The notes beneath the pieces were generated by a model. The model was not told where the DNA came from and ran no database searches. It was given only the letters and a program-made list of their open reading frames with translations. DNA of 64,000 nt, taken from the NCBI RefSeq assembly GCF_000720475.1, contig NZ_JOAP01000004.1:136721-200720 (forward strand), read 5' to 3'. Within the stretch, counting starts at the first letter, position 1; every line of letters begins with the position of its first letter. The position numbers and the translations under genes are program-made. Source of the stretch: Streptomyces aureocirculatus (GTDB lineage: Bacteria > Actinomycetota > Actinomycetes > Streptomycetales > Streptomycetaceae). This document shows positions 1-7,266 of this stretch, one piece after another.

Positions 1-322
1 CTACGGCTACGTACTCGGCCATGCTCCCCGTCCTGCGGCCCAGCAGCCCCCACACCCGGTCCCCCATCCGTACTCCGGTGCCCGGCGAACCCGCTTCGGC
101 GACCTCCCCGACGAAGTCGATCCCAGTCGCCCGGGGGAAACGGCGACCGGTCACCAGGCGCAGTTCCCCCGCCCTGTCGAGCAGTTCGCCGCCGTTCACG
201 CCGACGGCGTGCACCCGCACAAGGACCTGCTCGGGGGTACGGGTCGGGGTCGGCCGCCTCCCCACGTAGAGGACCTCCGGAGGGCCGTAGCGGTCGAAGA
301 GGGCCGCGCGCATGTCGCTCAT
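1..322 (-). CDS. NAD(P)H:quinone oxidoreductase / zinc-type alcohol dehydrogenase, N-terminal part
   Basis: The gene reads leftwards out of the window, so only about 107 N-terminal residues are present. The start (MSDMRAALFDRYGPPEVL) and the following stretch with VLVRVHAVGVNGGE and a later GIDFVGEV are the GroES-like substrate domain typical of medium-chain quinone oxidoreductases, which reduce quinones or enones with NADPH in the cytoplasm. The cofactor-binding Rossmann half lies outside the window. A second in-frame ATG sits three codons in. The divergent TetR-family gene begins about 115 bases away, a common arrangement in which the regulator represses the reductase. The family is clear; the substrate is not. 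Confidence 0.75.
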   Translation of the reverse strand, partial: MSDMRAALFDRYGPPEVLYVGRRPTPTRTPEQVLVRVHAVGVNGGELLDRAGELRLVTGRRFPRATGIDFVGEVAEAGSPGTGVRMGDRVWGLLGRRTGSMAEYVAV

Positions 323-437
323 GGTTCCGTCCCGGATCGTGTCGTCGAGCTGCGGAGGCGCTGTGTGCGCCCGCTGATACGTTGACGCTAAGCCGGTAAG
401 TGGATGACACCGTCCGTTCGACGTGAAGTGAGAGACA
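323..437. promoter_or_regulatory. divergent promoter region between quinone oxidoreductase and TetR gene
   Basis: This 115-base gap separates two divergently transcribed genes, so it must hold both promoters and probably the TetR operator. TTGACG at 382-387 is a fair -35 element for the rightward gene, but the hexamer 17 bases later is a poor -10. No convincing palindrome could be fixed by eye. Confidence 0.35.
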
Positions 438-1112
438 TTGCCCGACCAGCCGTCTCACAAGCCGTCCGGGCACGTCGGCGATGTGCCCGGCGACGAAGCT
501 CCCGCGGTCCTGCGCGCCGATGCCCGGCGCAACAGGGAACGCGTCCTCGAAGCCGCGCGCGAGGTGTTCGCCGCCCAGGGCGTGGACGCCCCGATCAGTG
601 CCGTCGCCCGCCGCGCCGGTGTCGGCGTGGCGACCCTCTACCGCCGCTTCCCCACCCGCACCGCGTTGGTCACCGCCGCCTACGCCGAGCAGCTCGACCT
701 GTGCGCTGCCGCCTTCGACGAGGCGCTGGCCGACCCTGATCCCGGGCGTGGCCTGTACACGCTTCTGGAGAAGGTGTGCGCCACCCAGGCGGTCGACCGC
801 GGCTTCGCCCCCGTGTTCATGGACCGGTTCACCGACTCCCTCGCCCACGACCCCGAACGTGCCTGCGCCGAGGAGAGGGTGGCGCACCTCGTCCGGCGCG
901 CCCGCGAGAGCGGACAACTGCGCGCCGACTTCGACCAAGCCGACATCACCCTCCTGCTCGTGGCCAGCAGCGGCCTCGCCGGACAACCGCGGGACATCGC
1001 CCTCGCCGCCTCCCGGCGGCTTCTCGCCTCCTTCTTCCAGGCCTTCCAGACCCAGCTACCCGGCCCACTCCCGCCCCCGGCACGGTTGGAACCACCACGG
1101 AGGCCGTACTGA
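438..1112 (+). CDS. TetR/AcrR family transcriptional regulator
   Basis: A 224-residue one-component repressor. The DNA-binding helix-turn-helix is near residues 35-80, with RVLEAAREVFAAQG followed by AVARRAGVGVATLYRRFP, the standard TetR recognition-helix signature. The C-terminal half is helical and variable, as expected for a ligand pocket. The start is TTG at 438, preceded by a purine-rich GAAGTGAGAG stretch; GTG at 483 is a plausible alternative that keeps the whole HTH. It is divergent from the quinone oxidoreductase gene, which it probably represses. The effector cannot be predicted. Confidence 0.85.
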   Translation: MPDQPSHKPSGHVGDVPGDEAPAVLRADARRNRERVLEAAREVFAAQGVDAPISAVARRAGVGVATLYRRFPTRTALVTAAYAEQLDLCAAAFDEALADPDPGRGLYTLLEKVCATQAVDRGFAPVFMDRFTDSLAHDPERACAEERVAHLVRRARESGQLRADFDQADITLLLVASSGLAGQPRDIALAASRRLLASFFQAFQTQLPGPLPPPARLEPPRRPY

Positions 1113-1337
1113 GCGCCGATACGCGGCTGATACACGGCTGAGCCCCTACGGAAGCACCGCTGCGCCCCGACGGAAACCGGCATCGCGCAAAGTGGCCCCG
1201 GTGCGTCGGCCCGGCACCATGTACGACGAGACGGCCCGCCCGTGCCGGGACACCCCGGCCGGAAGGCACCGGAGCCCCCGCAGGACTCCTGACGGCATGA
1301 TGGAGGCCCCGCCACCCCCTCGAACAGGCCGGAGACG

Positions 1338-2192
1338 ATGTCCCACTCAGCCCAAGGCGTCGGTGCCGGCGCTGCCGCTCCCGCGCCCGTCACGATTCTC
1401 CTCGTCGAGGACGACGAGGTGATCCGCAGGTCGGTCGCGATGGCCCTGGAGCGCTACGGCTACCGCGTCATCACGGCCGAAGACGGTCTGACCGGCCTCG
1501 AACTGTTCCGCGACGGACGGCACGACCTGCTGCTCCTGGACGTGATGCTGCCGGGGCTCGACGGCATCGGGCTCTGCCGCCGGATCCGGGAGACCGGCAC
1601 GGACCCGATCCTGGTGATGTCGGCGCGTGGTGACGCGCTGGACGTCGTCTCCGGCCTGGAGGCGGGTGCCGACGACTATGTGGTCAAACCGGTCGACACG
1701 GCCGTGCTCGTCGCCCGGATCCGTTCACTGCTGCGGCGGGCCACCTTCACACCGGCAGCGGCAGCCACAGCCGCAGCCACGGGCCGACCAGTCGGGCCGA
1801 GCCGACCGGGTCAGTCGGACTCCACGGCCCGCCTCGCCCCGCCCGCCGAGACCGACCAGTCCAGCCAGCCCGGCCGCTCCGGCCAGCCCCGCGAAGCCCC
1901 GCAGCCTGCCCGGCTCGTCTTCGGGGAGCTGGCCATCGACACCGGCGGCCTGGAAGTGACCCTGTCCGGCGAGCGGGTCGCGCTGGCCCCCACCGAGCTG
2001 CGGCTGCTCCTGGAGTTCGCGGCGAACCCCGGCATCGTCCTGGACCGGCAGACCCTGTTGCGCAACGTGTGGGACTACGGCTGGGACGGCGACACCCGCG
2101 TCGTCGACCTGTGCGTGCAGCGGCTGCGGAAGAAGATCGGGGCCGAGCGGATCGAGACGGTCCGCGGCTTCGGCTACAAGCTGCGCCGCTGA
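1338..2192 (+). CDS. OmpR/CseB-type two-component response regulator
   Basis: An N-terminal receiver domain (ILLVEDDEV, phospho-acceptor in LLLLDVMLPGLDG, switch residues in LVMSARG and the conserved Lys in YVVKPVD) is joined to a C-terminal OmpR-type winged helix (LAPTELRLLLEFAANPG; TRVVDLCVQRLRKKIG). The receiver resembles CseB, the cell-envelope-stress regulator of Streptomyces. Between the domains, at about residues 137-190, is an unusually long Ala/Pro/Gln-rich linker, making the protein about 50 residues longer than CseB. The kinase gene starts one base after the stop codon, so the two are co-transcribed, but that kinase is frameshifted. Downstream genes act on the cell wall, fitting an envelope-stress role. 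Confidence 0.88.
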   Translation: MSHSAQGVGAGAAAPAPVTILLVEDDEVIRRSVAMALERYGYRVITAEDGLTGLELFRDGRHDLLLLDVMLPGLDGIGLCRRIRETGTDPILVMSARGDALDVVSGLEAGADDYVVKPVDTAVLVARIRSLLRRATFTPAAAATAAATGRPVGPSRPGQSDSTARLAPPAETDQSSQPGRSGQPREAPQPARLVFGELAIDTGGLEVTLSGERVALAPTELRLLLEFAANPGIVLDRQTLLRNVWDYGWDGDTRVVDLCVQRLRKKIGAERIETVRGFGYKLRR

Positions 2193-2193
2193 C

Positions 2194-3427
2194 ATGGAAT
2201 CCGTACGAGGCCTGCTCCACTGGCGTTCGCTGCGTTGGCGTATCGCCCTGCTCGTCGCCGTCGCGTGCGGCGCCATGGCGCTGACCGTCGGCCTGCTCGT
2301 GCACCGCAGCACGTACGAGCGGTCCGTGAACGACGGCGCGGCCAAGGCGTACTCCGTCCTGGAGACCGCCCTCGACCCGGCCGGCCCCGACGACGCGAGC
2401 GGCCTCGTCCACAACCCCGAGGAGATGCCGTCGGGCCTGGTACGGGAGGTGCGGACCCGCGGGGAGGCCCATGTCTTCGACGAGAGCAACCGGTACCGGC
2501 CAAGGATGTGGGCCGGGCGGAAGCTGCCCGACGGCCAACTGGTGGCGGTGTCCGTCGACATGACTCCCGACCAGCTCAGCCGTGCCGCCCTCGACCGGCA
2601 CATGTGGAAGTACTCCCTGCTCGTCCTCGCCGTCGTCGTGCCCCTGTCGGCCCTCGCCGCCGAGCTGCCCAACCGGAAGCTGCGGCGCGTGGCCCGGACC
2701 GCCCGGCGCATCGAGGCGGGCGACCTGGCCGCCAGGACGGGGATGCGCGGCCGGGCCGGTGACGAGATCGCCGAGATCTCGGGCACCGTGGACTCGATGG
2801 CCGACAGCCTGCGGGACCGGCTCCTGAACGAACAGCGGTTCACCGCCGATGTCGCGCACGAGCTGCGCACCCCGCTCATGGGTCTGGTGACCTCCGCCGA
2901 ACTGCTCCCTGAGAGCGAGGCCACCGACCTGGTCAGGGACCGGGTTCGGGTCCTTCGTACCCTCGTCGAGGACCTCCTGGAGATCTCCCGCCTCGACGCG
3001 GGCGTGGAACACGCCGAGCTACGGCCCGTGGCCCTCGTGGACTTCGTCGCGGAGTCACTCGCCCGCACCGGTCTGGAAGCACGGCTATCGGTCCGCGGCG
3101 CGCCCGTCGTGACCGACACCGACCCGCGCCGCCTCGAACGGATCCTCGCCAACCTGATCGTCAACGCACCGGCACGGCCGCCCGCCGGTCGACGTCGGCG
3201 TCGACGGCACGACGGTCGTCGTACGCGACCACGGCTCCGGCTTCCCGGACAGCCTCCTGACGGAAGGGCCGCAGCGCTTCCGCACCGGCTCGGCCGAGCG
3301 TGGGCGCGGCCACGGTCTGGGGCTGACCGTGGCCGCGGGCCAGGCGCAGGTCATCGGCGCGTCGCTGAGCTTCTCCAACGCCGCCGACGGCGGAGCCGTC
3401 GCCACGCTCCGGCTGCCTTCGAGCTGA
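2194..3427 (+). pseudogene. CseC-like sensor histidine kinase, frameshifted before the ATP-binding domain
   Basis: Begins MESVRGLLHWRSLRWRIALL with one membrane segment (about residues 12-30), an extracytoplasmic sensor segment, a second membrane segment, a HAMP-like linker, and an intact H-box (ADVAHELRTPLMGLVTSAEL). In the N-box the frame reads LANLIVNA and then becomes arginine-rich nonsense. The proper continuation (RHGRPPVDVG, then VVVRDHGSGFPD, GHGLGLTVAAG and a stop at 3425-3427) is in another frame. Two bases appear to be missing just after 3169, where a Leu codon is expected. As written, the kinase has no ATPase lobe and cannot phosphorylate its regulator. It is either a recent mutation or a sequencing error; the downstream half shows no decay, which favours recent or artefactual. 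Confidence 0.82.
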
Positions 3428-3559
3428 GGGCTACCTTCGAGCTGAAGGCTGCCTTCGAGCTGAGGGCTGCCTTCGAGCTGAAGGCTGCTCGGGCCGATGG
3501 TTGCCTTCGGCCCGATCGTTGCCTTCGACCCGATCGTTGCCTTCGAGCTGATCGTTGCC
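3411..3559. repeat. 18-bp tandem repeats over the kinase stop codon
   Basis: Four near-perfect copies of an 18-base unit (GGCTGCCTTCGAGCTGAG and variants) occupy 3411-3482. The first copy contains the end of the kinase gene and its TGA. After a short break a related 18-base unit (GATCGTTGCCTTCGACCC) repeats three and a half times, 3496-3559. The gene end has therefore been duplicated several times into the 3' flank. Confidence 0.85.
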
Positions 3560-3636
3560 GTAGAGCCGATACACGACGGATGACCGGCCGAGCGGTGCCG
3601 GACCCACGGCGACGAGCTCGCGGAGATCTCTCGCGG

Positions 3637-3679
3637 CCAAGGTGGTCGACGTGCGAACGCCGCACGTCAACCACCTTGG
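3637..3679. terminator. 19-bp inverted repeat upstream of the carboxypeptidase-like gene
   Basis: Arms 3637-3655 and 3661-3679 pair over 19 bases with one mismatch around a 5-base AACGC loop. There is no T-run, but such hairpins often terminate in Streptomyces. It ends only 12 bases before the next start codon, so it could also act as an operator or a leader hairpin for that gene. Confidence 0.55.
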
Positions 3680-3691
3680 AAGGGCCGCCCC

Positions 3692-4396
3692 ATGTGCCTT
3701 GTCCGCGTTCCTGGCTCGCGTGGTCCCCGCCAAGTGAGACCAGCCCTCCTCGCCGTCGGCGCCATGGTCCTGATCATCGTGGTCGTCCTCGGCACCTCTC
3801 TCATGCCCAGTGGCGACAACTCGACCACCGCCGGGTCGGTGAACCCCTCCACCCGGTCGCTGCCCTGGCCCGAAGAGGGCCAGTCGAGCGTCCTGGTCGA
3901 AGGCATCGGCGCCCGTGGTGATCTGGGCACGAAGGGCACACAGACACCGGTGCCCATCGCCAGTGTCACCAAGGTCATGACGGCGTACGTCATCCTCGGC
4001 GCTCATCCCCTGCGGGCGGGCGAGAGCGGCCCCGACCAGTTGAAGCTGGCACGGCAGGTCATGCGGAACAAGGTGTTCCGGTCCATCGTCGCGATGCCCG
4101 GCACGACCGCCCCCGACCGGCCCGGCCGCATCTCCAACTCCAACGCGCTCCTCGGCACGGACGGCGTCATCGGCGTCAAGACCGGCTCCAGCACCCCCGC
4201 GGGCGGCAACCTGATGTGGGCGGCCACCGCGCCCGACGGCAGCGGACGTGACCGTCTGGTCCTCGGCGTCGTGCTTCGTCAGGAGCCGGACACCAGCCCC
4301 CAGCAGGGCCTCCAGGCCGTCTTCACCAACAGCGGCGCGCTGATCAAGGGCGTGCGGCAGTGGCTCAGTACAACCACCGAACCCGGGAAGCGGTGA
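3692..4396 (+). CDS. D-alanyl-D-alanine carboxypeptidase relative lacking its central catalytic segment
   Basis: A penicillin-binding-protein-like serine peptidase would trim peptidoglycan stem peptides outside the membrane. One membrane anchor (LLAVGAMVLIIVVVLGTSL) follows a short basic N-terminus. The SxxK box is present (IASVTKVMTAY) and so is the KTG box (VGVKTGSSTPAGGNL region, about residues 165-180). However, HPLRAGESGP runs straight into DQLKLARQVM. Full-length relatives have roughly 100 more residues there, including the SxN motif (SGN/SAN). The join is in frame, giving 234 residues instead of about 340-400. It is probably catalytically dead unless it keeps ligand-binding only. It lies in the same direction as the regulator pair upstream and the VanJ-like gene 7 bases downstream. 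Confidence 0.75.
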   Translation: MCLVRVPGSRGPRQVRPALLAVGAMVLIIVVVLGTSLMPSGDNSTTAGSVNPSTRSLPWPEEGQSSVLVEGIGARGDLGTKGTQTPVPIASVTKVMTAYVILGAHPLRAGESGPDQLKLARQVMRNKVFRSIVAMPGTTAPDRPGRISNSNALLGTDGVIGVKTGSSTPAGGNLMWAATAPDGSGRDRLVLGVVLRQEPDTSPQQGLQAVFTNSGALIKGVRQWLSTTTEPGKR

Positions 4397-4403
4397 GGTC
4401 GCG

Positions 4404-5486
4404 GTGGCAACGACGCTCGGCACGCCTCCTGTACCACCGCCGCACTCTTCCGTGCCCGGCAGCGGCAGCGGCAGCGGCAGCGGCAGCGGCAGCGGCAGCG
4501 GCAGCGGCAGCGGCAGCGGCAGCGGCAGTATTGGCCCTGGCGGCGGTGCCGGCGCCAGCACCGGCAGGGGCGTCTGGCGACGCGGCCGGGTCGTCGCCGC
4601 CCTCGCGCTGCCCGCCACCTCGGTGATGTGGGCGCACCCCCACATCCCCAACCGGGTCGGTCACCTCGGCAGCCTCGTCGAGACCTTTCTGCCCTGGACG
4701 GGTCTCGCCGTGCCGCTCCTGCTGCTGTGCGCGCTGGTCCGCCGGTCGGCGACGGCCGCCGTGGCCGCCCTGCTGCCCGCGGTCACCTGGTGCTCACTGT
4801 TCGGCGGGACGCTCGTCGACAAGCGGACCGGCGGCGGAGACCTGACCGTCGTGACGCACAACGTCAACGAGCACAACGCACGCCCGGCGCGCACGGCGCG
4901 CGCCCTCGCCGCCTCCGGCGCGGATGTGGTGGCGCTCGAAGAGCTGGGCGGCACGGCGATACCGGAGTACGTCAGGACACTGGCCCGCACCCACCCGTAC
5001 CACTCGGTACAGGGCACCGTCGGCCTGTGGAGCAGGTACCCGATCGCCGATGCCCGGCCGGTCGACATATCGCCCTGGGTGCGCGCCATGCGCACCACTG
5101 TCCGCACGCCCAAGGGCCTGGTCGCCGTTTTCGTCGCCCACCTGATGTCGGTCCGCTTCACCGCCTCGTCCGGTTTCACCACCGATGCCCGTGACGCGGC
5201 GGCGCGTCGCCTCGGCACCGCGCTGAGTGCCGAGACACTTCCCCGCACCGTGCTCATGGGTGACTTCAACGGCACCTTCGAGGACCGGGCGCTGTCCTCC
5301 GTCACCACGCGGCTGCGCTCGGTCCAGGCCGAGGCGGGCGCCGGGTTCGGCTTCACCTGGCCCGCCTCGCTCCCCGTGGCGAGGATCGACCAGATCCTGG
5401 TGCGCGGCGTTGACCCGCGCTCGTCCTGGACACTGCCCGCCACCGACAGCGACCACCTGCCGGTGGCGGCCAGGCTGAAGCTGTGA
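4404..5486 (+). CDS. membrane-anchored endonuclease/exonuclease/phosphatase family protein, VanJ/StaP-like
   Basis: After a GTG start and a 12-unit Ser-Gly repeat come three likely membrane segments (about residues 60-75, 93-112, 115-135) and then an EEP catalytic domain with all the hallmark motifs: THNVNEHN, VVALEELGG, VAHLMS, MGDFNGT, RIDQILV and DSDHLPV. The three-helix anchor plus EEP domain is the layout of VanJ/StaP, membrane proteins linked to teicoplanin-type resistance and proposed to hydrolyse undecaprenyl-pyrophosphate-linked substrates outside the membrane. The close context of an envelope-stress-type regulator and a carboxypeptidase relative supports a cell-wall role. Nuclease activity cannot be excluded from sequence alone. 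Confidence 0.75.
   Translation: MATTLGTPPVPPPHSSVPGSGSGSGSGSGSGSGSGSGSGSGSIGPGGGAGASTGRGVWRRGRVVAALALPATSVMWAHPHIPNRVGHLGSLVETFLPWTGLAVPLLLLCALVRRSATAAVAALLPAVTWCSLFGGTLVDKRTGGGDLTVVTHNVNEHNARPARTARALAASGADVVALEELGGTAIPEYVRTLARTHPYHSVQGTVGLWSRYPIADARPVDISPWVRAMRTTVRTPKGLVAVFVAHLMSVRFTASSGFTTDARDAAARRLGTALSAETLPRTVLMGDFNGTFEDRALSSVTTRLRSVQAEAGAGFGFTWPASLPVARIDQILVRGVDPRSSWTLPATDSDHLPVAARLKL
4458..4529 (+). repeat. 12 copies of a GGCAGC hexamer (Ser-Gly linker)
   Basis: A pure 6-base microsatellite coding for Gly-Ser repeated 12 times, lying between the first 18 codons and the first membrane segment of the VanJ-like protein. Its copy number is likely to vary by slippage. Confidence 0.9.
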
Positions 5487-5747
5487 ACCCACCAGGCCCA
5501 CCAAGCCCGCCGGGTCCGCAGTCCGTACGCGGACGCAAATGGCACGTTTGACGACGGATGTCGGGGCAAGCCGTACCAAAGAGAACGCTGAACGGAATCG
5601 CTGAACGGTCGGACCGACCGGAGGGGAGTGCGCGGGGCATCGAGGGCCCGGGCCGCCCATGAGCAGGAGCGGCGCCACTCGAGATGCGCCCCCAGCACAC
5701 CGCCCCTAGCGTGACAAACAGCAGTACACCGCAGCAAAGGAGTGACC

Positions 5748-5945
5748 GTGGGCGAGAACGCTATGGACAAGGCCAAGGGCAAGGCCAAGGAGATGGCCGG
5801 CAAGGTGACCGGGAACGACCGGATGAAGGCCGAGGGCAAGACGGACCAGGCCAAGGGCAAGGTGCGCGACGCCACCGACAACGCGCGCGAAAAGGCGGAA
5901 GGCGTCCGCGACTCTCTGCGTGACCGCGACGACGACAACCGCTGA
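5748..5945 (+). CDS. CsbD family stress-response protein
   Basis: A 65-residue, highly charged protein (GENAMDKAKGKAKEMAGKV then KAEGKTDQAKGKVRDATDNA) with the repeated KxKG/AEGK pattern of CsbD. Family members are induced in the general stress response in many bacteria; their molecular role is unknown. GTG at 5748 is chosen because AAAGGAG ends six bases upstream; a GTG two codons earlier overlaps that ribosome-binding site. A sigB-like element (GTTT at 5547 and GGGCAA at 5565) is only a weak match. A good hairpin follows the gene. Confidence 0.9.
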   Translation: MGENAMDKAKGKAKEMAGKVTGNDRMKAEGKTDQAKGKVRDATDNAREKAEGVRDSLRDRDDDNR

Positions 5946-5956
5946 CGTACGCCGCA

Positions 5957-5994
5957 GGTGCCGCCCCTCCCGTTACGGGTGGGGCGGCGCCTTT
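5957..5994 (+). terminator. rho-independent terminator after csbD-like gene
   Basis: Arms 5957-5972 and 5976-5991 form a GC-rich stem (GCCGCCCC core, one mismatch) with a TTA loop, followed by TTT. It also faces the convergent FG-GAP gene that ends at 6110. Confidence 0.75.
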
Positions 5995-6109
5995 GTACGC
6001 ACCGTTCCCGTCCCTACACCATGCCGGGACGGCCGCCGGTTCCCCGTGGATAGAAGGCGGCCATGGCGGATTTATGGGAGAGGCTCGACTCCGGGCCGCG
6101 TCGGTGCCG

Positions 6110-6709
6110 TCAGGAGCAGGGCTTGTAGAAGTGCTTCCAGGCGTCGGTGGGCATGGTGGGCGGTTCGCCGGGGGCGCCGAACCGCCCGTACTTCTGCTGG
6201 ACGTGGTCGCCGACGTCAAAGTGGCCGGAGGCACGGGAGCCGAGGTCGGCGCGCTTGAGGGGGCCGGGGCGGAAGTCGGCGACACGCCTGGTCGCCGGGT
6301 CGTCCCCACCCGAGGGCTGGACGATGTTGACGACGATGTCCAGGGTGCCGTCCTGGGTGAAGTCGGCGACCGCGGCGGTGGCGACCTGGTCCGTCCGCAC
6401 GCCGAGAAGGTCGTCGACGGAGTGCTTCGGGCCGAACGAACCGCTCGCGGTGCCCCATTGGACCGTCATTCTGGTGCCGGTGTTCCCGGGGTTGCTCATC
6501 CTGTCCGGGTTGCCGTCCGCGTCGAGATCCCCGACCAACGTGGCCGCTCCGGCCAGGCACGGGACCGCGAGCACGGCGACGGTGCGGCCGGACCGGCTCG
6601 CCTCGCCTGTCTCGGGCCCGACCGCCCCTGCCTGGCAGGCGGCGTACGTCAGGGTCACGGAGGCCGCCCCGAGGGGCGCGGCGATCCAGCGCGAACGTAC
6701 GTGCGACAT
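6110..6709 (-). CDS. secreted FG-GAP/VCBS-like protein, internally shortened paralogue
   Basis: A 199-residue exported protein: a basic start (MSHVRSRWIAAPLG), a hydrophobic signal segment, then calcium-type repeats (VGDLDADGNPDRMSNPG; VADFTQDGTLDIVVNIV). Function is unknown; such repeats usually make adhesive beta-propeller blades. It is clearly paralogous to the gene at 43415-44158 (shared MTVQWGTA.GSFG, VNIV.PSGGDDP, WKHFYKPCS end). It lacks about 48 residues present in the paralogue between GDH and QQKYG, including an entire repeat. ATG 6709 is preferred because GAAGGG lies about ten bases upstream; ATG 6727 has no ribosome-binding site. It diverges from the biosynthetic cluster. Confidence 0.75.
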   Translation of the reverse strand: MSHVRSRWIAAPLGAASVTLTYAACQAGAVGPETGEASRSGRTVAVLAVPCLAGAATLVGDLDADGNPDRMSNPGNTGTRMTVQWGTASGSFGPKHSVDDLLGVRTDQVATAAVADFTQDGTLDIVVNIVQPSGGDDPATRRVADFRPGPLKRADLGSRASGHFDVGDHVQQKYGRFGAPGEPPTMPTDAWKHFYKPCS

Positions 6710-7076
6710 AAACGAGGACCCTTCCATCGTTACCGCGCGGCGGGCGCCGTGGAGCTGTGGCCCGAGAACCGTACGGACCGCGGGTCCGCGGCCACGTCGG
6801 CGAGAATCGCGTAGCCCGCAACCTACGTAATCAGGGGTGCGCGCCGTGCTCCACGGCCTCGGACGAGGCGGAGGGCCGTTCCTGACTCGGCGGTAAAACT
6901 CGCGAGTAATGTCCCGGGCGCACCGGCATTCGCATGCTGGAGCAGGCAGCACTTCGCAGCACATTCCCGTGGAAGTGGTTTAGACCATACTCCTGGATCG
7001 ATGCACGGTCAACATCTTGCCTACCATTCGGGGCAAGAGTAGATTCCCCCGCCAAGCACCAACCGGAATAGCCCGT

Positions 7077-7140
7077 CGTTGCACATGCTGAAATGCCTCC
7101 GTTGCACATGGTGAAATCTCGGCGTTGCACATGGTGAAAT
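7077..7140 (+). promoter_or_regulatory. three 18-bp direct repeats at exact 23-bp spacing (candidate operator array)
   Basis: Copies at 7077-7094, 7100-7117 and 7123-7140 share CGTTGCACATGGTGAAAT; copies 2 and 3 are identical and copy 1 has one C for G. The 5-base spacers differ in sequence, so the 18-mers rather than the whole block are conserved. Each unit is itself an imperfect palindrome, TTgCAC-ATG-GTgAAA. The 23-base pitch, about two helical turns, would place proteins on one DNA face. The array is 127 bases upstream of the MFS start and is a good candidate for the cluster's control site. The binding protein is unknown. Confidence 0.6.
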
Positions 7141-7221
7141 CGTCTCAAATGGCAGGATGAGGATGGCGAGCAACTGGCCTCCTGTGCTTCTCTGAGCCGA
7201 GCCGAATCACGGATTCCGCTA

Positions 7222-7253
7222 CGGTTTCTTTGCGGTTTCTTTGCGTTTCTTTG
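7222..7253 (+). repeat. 11-bp tandem repeat just upstream of the MFS ribosome-binding site
   Basis: CGGTTTCTTTG occurs at 7222-7232 and 7233-7243, and CGTTTCTTTG at 7244-7253, directly before AAGGGAGGG. The 11-base pitch equals one helical turn and recalls SARP heptamer-plus-4 spacing, but the position is within the likely leader, so a SARP site is doubtful. Confidence 0.5.
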
Positions 7254-7266
7254 CAAGGGAGGGTAT

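Larger units (their letters stand above)
6710..7266. other. 557-base divergent intergenic region upstream of the biosynthetic cluster
   Basis: No protein-coding gene is supported here. It is noticeably less GC-rich than its surroundings between about 6950 and 7260. It holds the promoter of the leftward FG-GAP gene and that of the rightward MFS gene, plus two sets of direct repeats listed separately. Confidence 0.6.

Noticed and set aside
3170..3921. Long C-terminal extension of the sensor kinase in its original frame
   Set aside because: The extension is arginine-rich and lacks motifs, while the other frame gives a textbook HATPase end; it is a frameshift shadow.
7077..7140. Possible CRISPR array
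   Set aside because: Only three repeats of 18 bases with 5-base spacers and no cas genes; fits an operator array instead.
7222..7253. SARP activator binding site
   Set aside because: The 11-base pitch fits, but the repeats touch the ribosome-binding site and lack TCGAG-like heptamers; kept only as a repeat.
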